DNA from: Nocardia sputorum
Lineage (GTDB): Bacteria > Actinomycetota > Actinomycetes > Mycobacteriales > Mycobacteriaceae
Length of the DNA stretch: 64,000 nucleotides
Direction of reading: 5' to 3'
Assembly: GCF_027924405.1 (NCBI RefSeq)
Contig: NZ_AP026978.1
Span: 4,898,001-4,962,000 of the forward strand
The number at the start of each line of letters is the position of its first letter. Position 1 is the first letter of the stretch. The position numbers and the translations under genes were made by a program. This document shows positions 57,219 through 64,000 of the stretch, piece by piece. The notes under the pieces were generated by a model, which worked only from the letters and a program-made list of their open reading frames with translations, was not told the origin of the DNA and did not search any database.

Positions 57219-57586
57219 GGTACCGCAACTCGCTACCAAGAGGTACACGGGTCCGCTATGGCTTGCTGTCGGCTGGGCCCAGTTGTCTCTTGCTCCTTCG
57301 TCGGGTACGCGGCGGCGCACACGCGAGCCGGGCCGCAGACGGCAATGCTCGGTCCGGCTTCGCTCGAAATCGGGGTTGACCTGGCGTGATTGCGGTCGGC
57401 AGCGTCTGCGAACCTGGGTACGCGGTCTTCGCCCTTCGTCTGAGGGCCTGCCACACATGGCGGGAGGCAAGGACGCTCGACACAAGCGGGGTGTTCGGAT
57501 GCGGCGTGCGCACCGTGCGCTCGGCCGGTTTCCACGGACTCTGCCCGGTCGTGGGTCCGCCATGAGCGCGGACCGGTGTCTCGCGG
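57041..57586. other. Non-coding stretch holding repeat locus 4
   Basis: 546 bases with a full reversed copy of the element, a partial copy further on (57289-57370), and about 215 bases (57371-57586) with no recognisable feature. No gene in any frame looks real. Confidence 0.6.
57289..57370 (-). repeat. Dispersed element, partial copy (locus 4)
   Basis: On the minus strand it keeps the core TTTCGAGCGAAGC, part of the outer arm and one inner arm (GGCTCGCGTGTGCGCCG) and ends after GACGAAGGAGCAAG. No terminal hairpin. As at the other loci it lies upstream of the full copy in the element's own direction. Confidence 0.7.
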
Positions 57587-57772
57587 TCAGCGGTGGTGGG
57601 TGTTGCGGCCGAGCATCGCCGTCAGTTCCGAGTGCAGTCGCTCCGCGTCGCGGTCGATCACGTTCGAGGAGCCCGCGCTGGCCGTGCCGCGCGCGATGAC
57701 TGTGGCGAAAACCACGAGAACCGCCAGGGTGATGAGGAAAGTAGCCATGGCAGTAATTTTTCGTTCATTCAT
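57587..57772 (-). CDS. Small single-span membrane protein
   Basis: A 61-residue frame (or 53 residues from ATG 57748) with one hydrophobic helix (ATFLITLAVLVVFATVIA) and a polar tail. No family or strong ribosome-binding site is seen. It is divergent from the GlxA-type regulator, 61 bases away, so it may be under its control. Small membrane proteins of this kind are often missed. Confidence 0.45.
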   Translation of the reverse strand: MNERKITAMATFLITLAVLVVFATVIARGTASAGSSNVIDRDAERLHSELTAMLGRNTHHR

Positions 57773-57833
57773 TTACTGCCGAAAGTGGCGGTGCTGACAT
57801 AGTTCGTAAAAATTCGGCCACTAGACTGGCGGC

Positions 57834-58802
57834 ATGCTGTCGAAGGTCGCCGTGGTGCTGTCCGAACGCATGGCCATGTTCGAATTCGGGGTGGTGTGTG
57901 AGGTTTTCGGTCTCGACCGCACGGCTGACGGGCTGCCCGGCTTCGATTTCCGGGTGTGCGGGGCCGAGCCGGGCGTCCCGCTGCGCTCGACGAGCCCCGG
58001 GATCACGATCACACCGGAACACGGCCTCGCGGAGCTCGCGACGGCCGATCTGGTGGCCATCCCCGCCGCCGCGGCGGACCAAGGATTCGACCCGCGGGTC
58101 GTCACCGCCGTGCGCGACGCGGCGGCGGCTGGAGCAACCGTGCTCACGGTGTGTTCCGGAGCCTTCCTGGCCGGGGCGGCCGGGCTGCTCGACGGCCGCA
58201 AATGCACCACGCACTGGCGTCATGTGGAGCAACTCGCCGCCGCGTATCCGGCGGCGACCGTCGATCCGGACGTGCTGTTCGTCGACGAGGGCGATCTGAT
58301 CACCAGCGCGGGCACCGCCGCGGGCATCGACGCCTGCCTGCACCTGGTGCGGCGCGAACTCGGCAGCGGCGTGGCCAACGCGATCGCGCGGCGCATGGTG
58401 GTGCCGCCGCAGCGCGACGGCGGGCAGCGCCAGTTCATCGAACGCCCCGTCGCCGCCTGCACCTCCGACAGTCTCATTCCCACCCTGGAGTGGATGAACG
58501 AGCACCTCGACCTGCCGCACACGGTGGAAGACCTCGCCACCCGCTCCAACATGTCCACCCGCACCTTCGCGCGTCGCTTCGCCGCCGAAACCGGGACCAC
58601 CCCGGTGAAATGGCTCACCAACCAGCGCGTACTGCTGGCCAAGCAACTGCTCGAGGAAACCGACCTCGGGCTGGAACACATCGCCGCACGCTGCGGTTTC
58701 GGCTCCGGCGCCCTCCTGCGCCACCATTTCCAGCGCCTCGTCGGCATCGCCCCCACCGAATATCGTCGCCGCTTCGGCCGCAGTCCGGAAGCAGCGGTCT
58801 GA
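57834..58802 (+). CDS. GlxA-type transcriptional regulator (DJ-1/PfpI plus AraC domains)
   Basis: A 322-residue regulator. The N-terminal DJ-1/PfpI-like domain (about 1-185) has VLTVCSGAFLAG with the nucleophile-position Cys at about 104, and the C-terminal AraC domain (about 210-318) has two helix-turn-helix units including STRTFARRFAAETG and AARCGFGSGALLRHHFQRLVG. It likely senses a small molecule and controls nearby genes. ATG 57834 is a good start. Confidence 0.92.
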   Translation: MLSKVAVVLSERMAMFEFGVVCEVFGLDRTADGLPGFDFRVCGAEPGVPLRSTSPGITITPEHGLAELATADLVAIPAAAADQGFDPRVVTAVRDAAAAGATVLTVCSGAFLAGAAGLLDGRKCTTHWRHVEQLAAAYPAATVDPDVLFVDEGDLITSAGTAAGIDACLHLVRRELGSGVANAIARRMVVPPQRDGGQRQFIERPVAACTSDSLIPTLEWMNEHLDLPHTVEDLATRSNMSTRTFARRFAAETGTTPVKWLTNQRVLLAKQLLEETDLGLEHIAARCGFGSGALLRHHFQRLVGIAPTEYRRRFGRSPEAAV

Positions 58803-58875
58803 TCGCTCGCCCGCCGACACCCGGCACGCCTCGGAGCAGTGCGGGGACCTGACGCTCGGTTGATAGCGTGCACCC

Positions 58876-59436
58876 GTGTCCGAACCTCCTCCGTCCGCCG
58901 CGCCGCGTAGCACCCTCGTTCTCGGTGGCGCGCGGTCCGGGAAGTCGGCGTTCGCGGAGGACCTCGCGGTCCGGTCGGGCGGCCCGGTGCGGTATCTCGC
59001 CACCGCCGTGCCCGACCCCGGCGACCACGACTTCGCCGAACGCATCGCCGGGCATCGCGGCCGGCGACCGGCGGGCTGGTCCACCGTCGAAAGCGCCGAT
59101 CCGGCGGAAATCCTCACCGAGCCGACGCCGACGCCGTCCGTCTTCACCCTGATCGATGACATCGGCACCTGGTTGACCGCCCGCATCGATGCGCGCGACG
59201 CGTGGGACGCCCCGCGCGGCACGGTCTCCCCCGACACCGACGCGCTGGTCGCCGCCGTCGCCGCGTACATCGGCGACCTCGTGATCGTCACCCCGGAAGT
59301 GGGCATGGGCGTCATCCCGGCCACGCGCTCCGGCCGCCTGTTCCGCGACGAGATCGGCACCCTCAACCAGCGTCTGGCCCAAGTCTGTGACGAGGCCTTC
59401 TTCGTCATCGCCGGTCTGCCGGTCCGCCTCAAATAG
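58876..59436 (+). CDS. cobU: Adenosylcobinamide kinase / guanylyltransferase
   Basis: A 186-residue enzyme of cobalamin nucleotide-loop assembly. LVLGGARSGKS (about 14-24) is the P-loop; EVGMGVIPATRSGRLFRDEIG is the conserved C-terminal part and IAGLPVRLK ends it. It phosphorylates and guanylates adenosylcobinamide. GTG 58876. It precedes cobT and cobS in the same direction, so the three catalyse consecutive steps. Confidence 0.93.
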   Translation: MSEPPPSAAPRSTLVLGGARSGKSAFAEDLAVRSGGPVRYLATAVPDPGDHDFAERIAGHRGRRPAGWSTVESADPAEILTEPTPTPSVFTLIDDIGTWLTARIDARDAWDAPRGTVSPDTDALVAAVAAYIGDLVIVTPEVGMGVIPATRSGRLFRDEIGTLNQRLAQVCDEAFFVIAGLPVRLK

Positions 59437-59771
59437 CGCTCGAGCCACGTCTTCCACCCAGCGATACCCGCGACCGCGCCGAGCGGTCCGCGTCGCCGAT
59501 CGCGGATCCCACGCCCTTCACTCGTATCCGTCTGAGCGCCTGGATTCTCGACGTCGACCGCGGTGTCGCCTCGACACATCTCCTGGGCCGCGTGGCACAA
59601 GTCGGCCTTGCCGCAGGCGATGCGGCTTCCGTCGACAGCCGGACGGCTCGGCGATGCCTCGGGCGCGGCGAACCGGTGCGGCGAGGTCAGGTCACGGCCC
59701 CACGGTGCGACGGGGCAATGGCAAGATTGGGCGGCGAAGCGGGCGAACCGCCATGACCGAAAGGCTCGATA
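59437..59771. other. Gap between cobU and cobT
   Basis: 335 bases with no convincing gene. I looked for a cobalamin riboswitch (B12-box) and did not find its conserved core. The cobT promoter may lie at the end. Confidence 0.5.
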
Positions 59772-60851
59772 GTGACGCACGGATTCGGACCGGTAGCGCC
59801 TCCGGACGCACAATCTCGTGCGGCGGCCGAGCAGCGCCAGGCGCAGCTGACCAAACCCGCCGGCGCACTCGGCCGTCTGGAGCAACTCGGCAACTGGGTG
59901 GCGGCCTGTCAGGGCACGTGCCCGCCGAAGCAGTTCGAGCGTGCGCGGGTGGTGATCTTCGCCGGGGACCACGGCGTCGCCCGGCACGGGGTGTCGGCGT
60001 ATCCGAGCGAAGTGACCGCGCAGATGGTCGCGAACTTCCTGGCCGGCGGCGCCGCGGTGAACGCGCTCGCGGCGGTGGCGGGCGCGACGGTGCAGGTCGC
60101 GGACATCTCCGTCGACGCGGACACCGACCCGCAGGTGTCCAAGCACAAGGTGCGCCGTTCCAGCGGGGCGATCGATCGCGAGGACGCGCTCACCGACGAC
60201 GAGATCCGGGCGGCGATCGAGGCGGGCCGCGCCATCGCCGACGAGGAGATCGACGCGGGCGCCGACCTGCTGATCGCGGGCGACATGGGCATCGGCAACA
60301 CGACTCCGGCCACCGTGCTCGTCGCGAGCCTCACCAAGACCGAACCGGTCGCCGCCGTGGGCCGCGGCACCGGCGTCGACGACGCGGGATGGATCCGCAA
60401 GGTCGCCGCGATCCGCGACGCGATGCGCCGCGCCCGCCCGGTGGTGAAGGACCCGGTCGAACTGCTCCGGGTGGCCGCGGGCGCCGACTTCGCCGCGATG
60501 GCCGCGTTCCTCGCCCAGGCCGCCACCCGGCGCACGCCCGTCCTGCTCGACGGCGTCGTCGTCACGGCCGCGGCGATGGTCGCCGAAGACCTCGCCGCGG
60601 GCGCGAGCGCCTGGTGGCTGGCGGGTCACCGCTCGACCGAACCGGCGCACGACCTCGCGCTGCGACACCTGCGCCTGGACCCCGTGATCGACCTGGCCAT
60701 GCGCCTCGGCGAAGGCTCCGGAGCTCTGACCGCCTTGCCCGTCCTCCGCTCGGCGGTGGCCACGCTCGCGGAGATGTCCACCTTCGGCGAAGCGGGCGTC
60801 AGCACCGCCGACGCCGAACCGGTGAATCGCGCGCTCGACCTGCGCAAGTGA
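59772..60851 (+). CDS. cobT: Nicotinate-nucleotide--dimethylbenzimidazole phosphoribosyltransferase
   Basis: A 359-residue enzyme that makes the alpha-ribazole phosphate of the lower cobalamin ligand. [15 protein letters not shown] (26-40), [19 protein letters not shown] (61-79), [16 protein letters not shown] and the Glu near the C-terminus of the catalytic domain are all in place. GTG 59772. It follows cobU after a gap and precedes cobS. Confidence 0.94.
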   Translation: MTHGFGPVAPPDAQSRAAAEQRQAQLTKPAGALGRLEQLGNWVAACQGTCPPKQFERARVVIFAGDHGVARHGVSAYPSEVTAQMVANFLAGGAAVNALAAVAGATVQVADISVDADTDPQVSKHKVRRSSGAIDREDALTDDEIRAAIEAGRAIADEEIDAGADLLIAGDMGIGNTTPATVLVASLTKTEPVAAVGRGTGVDDAGWIRKVAAIRDAMRRARPVVKDPVELLRVAAGADFAAMAAFLAQAATRRTPVLLDGVVVTAAAMVAEDLAAGASAWWLAGHRSTEPAHDLALRHLRLDPVIDLAMRLGEGSGALTALPVLRSAVATLAEMSTFGEAGVSTADAEPVNRALDLRK

Positions 60852-61023
60852 AGTCTTCCCGGTCCTGCGACCCCTTCCTCCACCGGCCGACGCCGAGCGG
60901 GAGGCAACCGCTCCCGGCGACTCCCGGCTCCGCGACGCGCGGGCCGACAGCTGGACCGCAGCCGGTAATCGATCAGGTCAGCGGCACAGCGCGCGCGATG
61001 CCGCCTGGCACACGAGGTTCGGT

Positions 61024-61779
61024 GTGAACGGCGTTCGGTTGGCGATTTCCTGGCTCACGGTGCTGCCGGTGCGCGGCCCGGATGCCGTGGATCGCGCGGC
61101 GGCGGGCCGCGCGATCCTGCTGGCACCGCTGGTCGGCGCGCTGCTCGGCGCGGGGGCCGCGGGTCTGCTGTGGGCTCTGACCCGCGCCGGGGCGAGCGCC
61201 GCGCTGGCCGGGCTGGTGGTGGTCGGCGCGCTGGCATTGATCACCAGGGGTATGCACCTGGACGGCCTCGCCGACACCTTGGACGGCCTCGGCAGCTACG
61301 GGCCGCCGGAGCGGGCCAGGCAGATCATGAAAAGCGGCGGAGCCGGACCGTTCGGTGTCGCGGGGCTCGCGTTCACCATCGGGATACAAGCGTTCTCGTT
61401 CGCGGCCCTTGCCGAGTCGGATAGGTGGCTGGCCGTCGCTCTCGCCGTGACGACCGGCCGAATCGCCGTGATCCTCGCTTGCCGGGGCATCCCCGCCGCG
61501 CCGGGCACCGGTTTCGGCATCCTGGTCGCCGACACGCAGTCCGCCCTTGCCGAGGCCACCTGGTCGGTGCTCGCTCTCGCGCTCGCCGTGCTCGCCGTCC
61601 CGGGCCGTCCGTGGCTCGGCCCGCTCGCCGTGGCGCTCGGTCTGGCCGCCTCGGTGATCCTGGTCCGGCATTGCGCTCGCCGCTTCGAGGGGCTCTCCGG
61701 TGACGTCCTCGGCGCCGCCGTCGAGACCACGGTGGCGCTCACGGCGGCCGTGCTGTCGCTTACCGTCCAGCCCGGCTGA
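61024..61779 (+). CDS. cobS: Adenosylcobinamide-GDP ribazoletransferase (cobalamin synthase)
   Basis: A 251-residue membrane enzyme joining adenosylcobinamide-GDP and alpha-ribazole. The active-site motif HLDGLADTLDGLGS (about 78-91) is intact, and five or six helices follow. GTG 61024. The 172 bases after cobT show no gene; the two are probably co-transcribed. Confidence 0.93.
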   Translation: MNGVRLAISWLTVLPVRGPDAVDRAAAGRAILLAPLVGALLGAGAAGLLWALTRAGASAALAGLVVVGALALITRGMHLDGLADTLDGLGSYGPPERARQIMKSGGAGPFGVAGLAFTIGIQAFSFAALAESDRWLAVALAVTTGRIAVILACRGIPAAPGTGFGILVADTQSALAEATWSVLALALAVLAVPGRPWLGPLAVALGLAASVILVRHCARRFEGLSGDVLGAAVETTVALTAAVLSLTVQPG

Positions 61780-61900
61780 CCGGCCGCGGGCGCCGATTCG
61801 GGTGTTTGGCCGGTGCGGACCGGGAGCGAGAGTCTGAGTCACTGGAATTTTTCCGGCCGTGCCGCGCGGGTCGTCTGGGTCGGGCAATAAGGTGGGCGGT

Positions 61901-62614
61901 ATGTCTTCTGAGCGCCTGTATTTTCGCCAGCTGTTGTCGGGACGCGACTACGCCGTGGGCGATCCGATCGCGACGCAGATGCGCAACTTCGCGTATCTCA
62001 TCGGCGATCGGGAAACGGGCGAGTGCGTGGTGATCGACCCGGCCTACGCCGCGGGTGATCTGGTGGACATCGCCGAGAGCGACGGCTTGCGGCTCAGCGG
62101 GGTGCTCGCCACCCATCATCACCCCGATCACGTGGGCGGCACGATGCTCGGCTTCACCCTGCGCGGAGTGCGCGAACTGCTCGAGAAGACAAGCGTCCCA
62201 GTGCATGTCAACGCGACAGAGCTGCCCTGGGTGGCCAATGTCACCGGCATCGCGGAGAGCGAACTGACCGGCCACGAGCACGGCGACAAGGTCACCGTCG
62301 GAGCCTTCGACATCGAGTTACTACACACGCCCGGTCACACCCCGGGCAGCCAATGCTTTTTGTTCGACAACCGCCTGATCGCCGGCGACACGTTGTTCGT
62401 CGACGGCTGCGGCCGCACCGACTTCCCCGGCGGCGACTCGGACGAAATGTTCCGCAGCCTGCGCTACCTGGCCGGACTTCCCGGTGACCCGGTCGTGTAC
62501 CCGGGGCACTGGTATTCGCAGGAACCCAACGCCACGCTGTCCACTGTCCGGGACAAGAACTACGTCATGCGTCCGCAGACGCTGGAACAGTGGCACATGC
62601 TGATGCCGGGCTGA
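61901..62614 (+). CDS. Metallo-beta-lactamase fold hydrolase
   Basis: A 237-residue hydrolase with the zinc motif THHHPDHVGG at 71-80, HTPGHTPGSQCF, an Asp in LIAGDTLFVDGCGRTD, and a C-terminal YPGHWY. This pattern fits glyoxalase II-like thiolesterases. ATG 61901 begins where homology starts; an ATG/GTG at 61859 adds 14 unconserved residues. One base separates its stop from the convergent ilvE stop. Confidence 0.9.
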   Translation: MSSERLYFRQLLSGRDYAVGDPIATQMRNFAYLIGDRETGECVVIDPAYAAGDLVDIAESDGLRLSGVLATHHHPDHVGGTMLGFTLRGVRELLEKTSVPVHVNATELPWVANVTGIAESELTGHEHGDKVTVGAFDIELLHTPGHTPGSQCFLFDNRLIAGDTLFVDGCGRTDFPGGDSDEMFRSLRYLAGLPGDPVVYPGHWYSQEPNATLSTVRDKNYVMRPQTLEQWHMLMPG

Positions 62615-62615
62615 G

Positions 62616-63713
62616 TCACATCGGCCGCATCCACCCGTGCTTGTCGGCGAAGGTGCCGCGCTGGATGCCGGTGAGGGTGTCGCGCAGCGCCATGGTGACC
62701 GCGCCGGGCTCGCCGCCGCCGATGGTGAATTCGCCCGCCTCGGAACGGACCCAGCCGACCGGCGTGATCACCGCGGCGGTGCCGCACGCGAAAACCTCGG
62801 TGATCTCCCCGGTTTCGGCGCCCTTACGCCATTCCTCCACCGAGATCTTGCGCTCCTCGACCGGGAAGCCCGAGTCGGCGGCGAGGGTGAGCAGTGAGTC
62901 CCGGGTGATGCCCGGCAGCAACGAGCCGGACAGTTCCGGGGTGACCAGCCGCGCCTCGGACCCGGAACCGAAGACGAAGAACAGGTTGTTGGTGCCCATC
63001 TCTTCGACGTAGCGGCGCTCACACGCGTCCAGCCACACCACTTGGTCGCACCCCTTGGCCGATGCCTCGGCCTGCGCGAGCAGCGACGCCGCGTAGTTGC
63101 CCGCGACCTTCGCCTCGCCGGTGCCGCCCGGCGCGGCGCGCACGTATTCGGTGGACAGCCAGACCCGCACCGGCTTCACACCACGCGGGAAGTACGCCCC
63201 CGCCGGGGAACCGAGCAGCAGGTACTTGTACGCCGCGGCGGGCTTCACGCCCAGCCCGGCCTCGGTGGCGAACATGAACGGCCGCAGGTACAGCGATTCC
63301 TCGCCGCCCGCCGCGGGCACCCAGTCCCGGTCCACCTCCAGCAGTTGCCGCACCGACTCGACGAACAGCTCGTCGGGCAGTTCGGCCATCGCCATCCGGC
63401 GAGCCGACCGGCGGAAACGCGCGGCGTTGGCGTCGATGCGGAAGCAGGAGACGCTGCCGTCGCTCTGCCGGTAGGCCTTCAGTCCCTCGAAGATGGCCTG
63501 GCCGTAGTGGAAGACCATGGTCGCGGGGTCCAGCGCGAGCGGCCCGTACGGCTCCACCCGCGCGTTGGTCCACGTGCCGCCGACGTAATCGATCGAGACC
63601 ATGTGATCGGTGAAGTGGCGCCCGAACCCCGGCTCCGCCAGTACCTCTTGCCGCCGCTGCGCCGGAAGCGGCGCGGGATGCGGAACACGGGTGAACTGTG
63701 CGGCAGCGGTCAT
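62616..63713 (-). CDS. ilvE: Branched-chain amino acid aminotransferase
   Basis: A 365-residue class IV PLP aminotransferase. [15 protein letters not shown] (about 89-103), [13 protein letters not shown], the PLP lysine in [14 protein letters not shown] (near 200) and the conserved [12 protein letters not shown] segment are present. It makes Leu, Ile and Val from their keto acids. ATG 63713. Confidence 0.95.
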   Translation of the reverse strand: MTAAAQFTRVPHPAPLPAQRRQEVLAEPGFGRHFTDHMVSIDYVGGTWTNARVEPYGPLALDPATMVFHYGQAIFEGLKAYRQSDGSVSCFRIDANAARFRRSARRMAMAELPDELFVESVRQLLEVDRDWVPAAGGEESLYLRPFMFATEAGLGVKPAAAYKYLLLGSPAGAYFPRGVKPVRVWLSTEYVRAAPGGTGEAKVAGNYAASLLAQAEASAKGCDQVVWLDACERRYVEEMGTNNLFFVFGSGSEARLVTPELSGSLLPGITRDSLLTLAADSGFPVEERKISVEEWRKGAETGEITEVFACGTAAVITPVGWVRSEAGEFTIGGGEPGAVTMALRDTLTGIQRGTFADKHGWMRPM

Positions 63714-63801
63714 GCCGACGATCCTATCCGGCCCGCTTCCGGCCATTTCGCCACGGTCCGCACCGCACCGCGTCACCCTCGGCGGCTGGTGGGCGCGTCC
63801 C

Positions 63802-64000
63802 TCACTTGGTGTTGGTCCGGACGAACGGCGGACGGACGGTTTCGCAGCGCACACGGCGGCCGCGCACATCGACCTCGACCTCGACGCCGGGTTCGATGCC
63901 CGCCGCGGTGTCCAGCAGCGCCAGCGCGATGCCGAGCTTGAGCGTGGGCGAGAAGGTGCCGGACGTGGTCGCACCGACCGGCTCGCCGTCGCGCAGCACG
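63802..64000 (-). CDS. gcvT: Aminomethyltransferase GcvT (C-terminal part only)
   Basis: The last 65 residues of GcvT, the T-protein of the glycine cleavage system, run off the right edge. [23 protein letters not shown] and [17 protein letters not shown] are typical of the C-terminal barrel domain. It is next to ilvE, as Rv2210c-Rv2211c are in mycobacteria. The start lies outside. Confidence 0.92.
   Translation of the reverse strand, partial: VLRDGEPVGATTSGTFSPTLKLGIALALLDTAAGIEPGVEVEVDVRGRRVRCETVRPPFVRTNTK

Noticed and set aside
59437..59771. Cobalamin riboswitch between cobU and cobT
   Set aside because: No B12-box-like core or matching stems were seen.
57765..60668. 967-codon open frame on the minus strand
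   Set aside because: It runs antisense to the GlxA regulator, cobU and cobT, which have clear motifs; long antisense frames are common at this GC content.

Overview
The window is high-GC actinobacterial DNA, most likely from Nocardia or a close mycolic-acid-producing relative. The gene set and order largely follow the Mycobacterium tuberculosis Rv2172c-Rv2211c block: metF, GGPP synthase, mptA, Rv2175c, pknL, aroG, Rv2179c, the ctaE-qcrCAB set, trpD, Rv2191, NlpC/P60 hydrolases, pimB, Rv2182c-Rv2186c-like genes, ctaC/ctaF, asnB, adoK, Rv2204c, Rv2206, cobT, cobS, ilvE and gcvT. Species and database identity cannot be established from sequence reading alone. I see no rRNA, tRNA, CRISPR array, transposase or replication origin.

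Layout. 1-6844: an oligopeptide-type ABC importer (cut at the left edge), then a hypothetical protein, a DUF1684 protein and a luciferase-like flavin oxidoreductase, all in one tightly overlapping operon. 7031-13723: metF, then GGPP synthase, phytoene desaturase, MptA mannosyltransferase and phytoene synthase, so carotenoid and lipoarabinomannan genes are interleaved. 14376-18953: the Rv2175c-like DNA-binding protein, PknL (here with four PASTA domains), DAHP synthase and an exoribonuclease. 19019-23397 (minus): qcrB-qcrA-qcrC-ctaE. 23596-31592: trpD, small proteins, an exonuclease/GIY-YIG protein, two secreted NlpC/P60 peptidoglycan hydrolases and a membrane-anchored zinc peptidase. 32271-37916: PimB, two SRPBCC proteins, an ArsA-like ATPase, a ROK kinase and an acyltransferase. 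38417-42142: SpoOM, PhoD-type phosphatase and an FAD oxidase. 42202-48728: a putative RiPP gene cluster (see below). 48860-50622: a secreted parallel-beta-helix protein and a TetR regulator. 50717-57040: ctaF-ctaC, asnB, adoK, an Fe-S assembly protein and a DUF3043 protein. 57587-64000: a GlxA-type regulator, cobU-cobT-cobS, a metallo-hydrolase, ilvE and the 3' end of gcvT.

Two things stand out. First, 42280-48728 encodes a 51-residue cysteine-free candidate precursor peptide, a TfuA protein, a YcaO cyclodehydratase-family enzyme, an alpha/beta hydrolase, and on the opposite strand a ThiS/MoaD-like sulfur carrier ending in Gly-Gly with an HTTM-like membrane protein, plus an MFS exporter. YcaO with TfuA is the known backbone-thioamidation pair, so this looks like a thioamide RiPP pathway with its own sulfur carrier. 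Second, four intergenic loci carry a roughly 185-nt dispersed element whose long inverted repeat and terminal hairpin differ in sequence between copies while base pairing is kept. Each full copy is preceded by a degenerate partial copy.

Candidate regulatory signals include a shared GTACTACG motif in palindromes upstream of both ctaE and ctaC, and a shared GTAAC-n6-GAGAC motif upstream of both NlpC/P60 genes. Several genes have no conventional start codon at the position predicted by homology and appear to begin at CTG.
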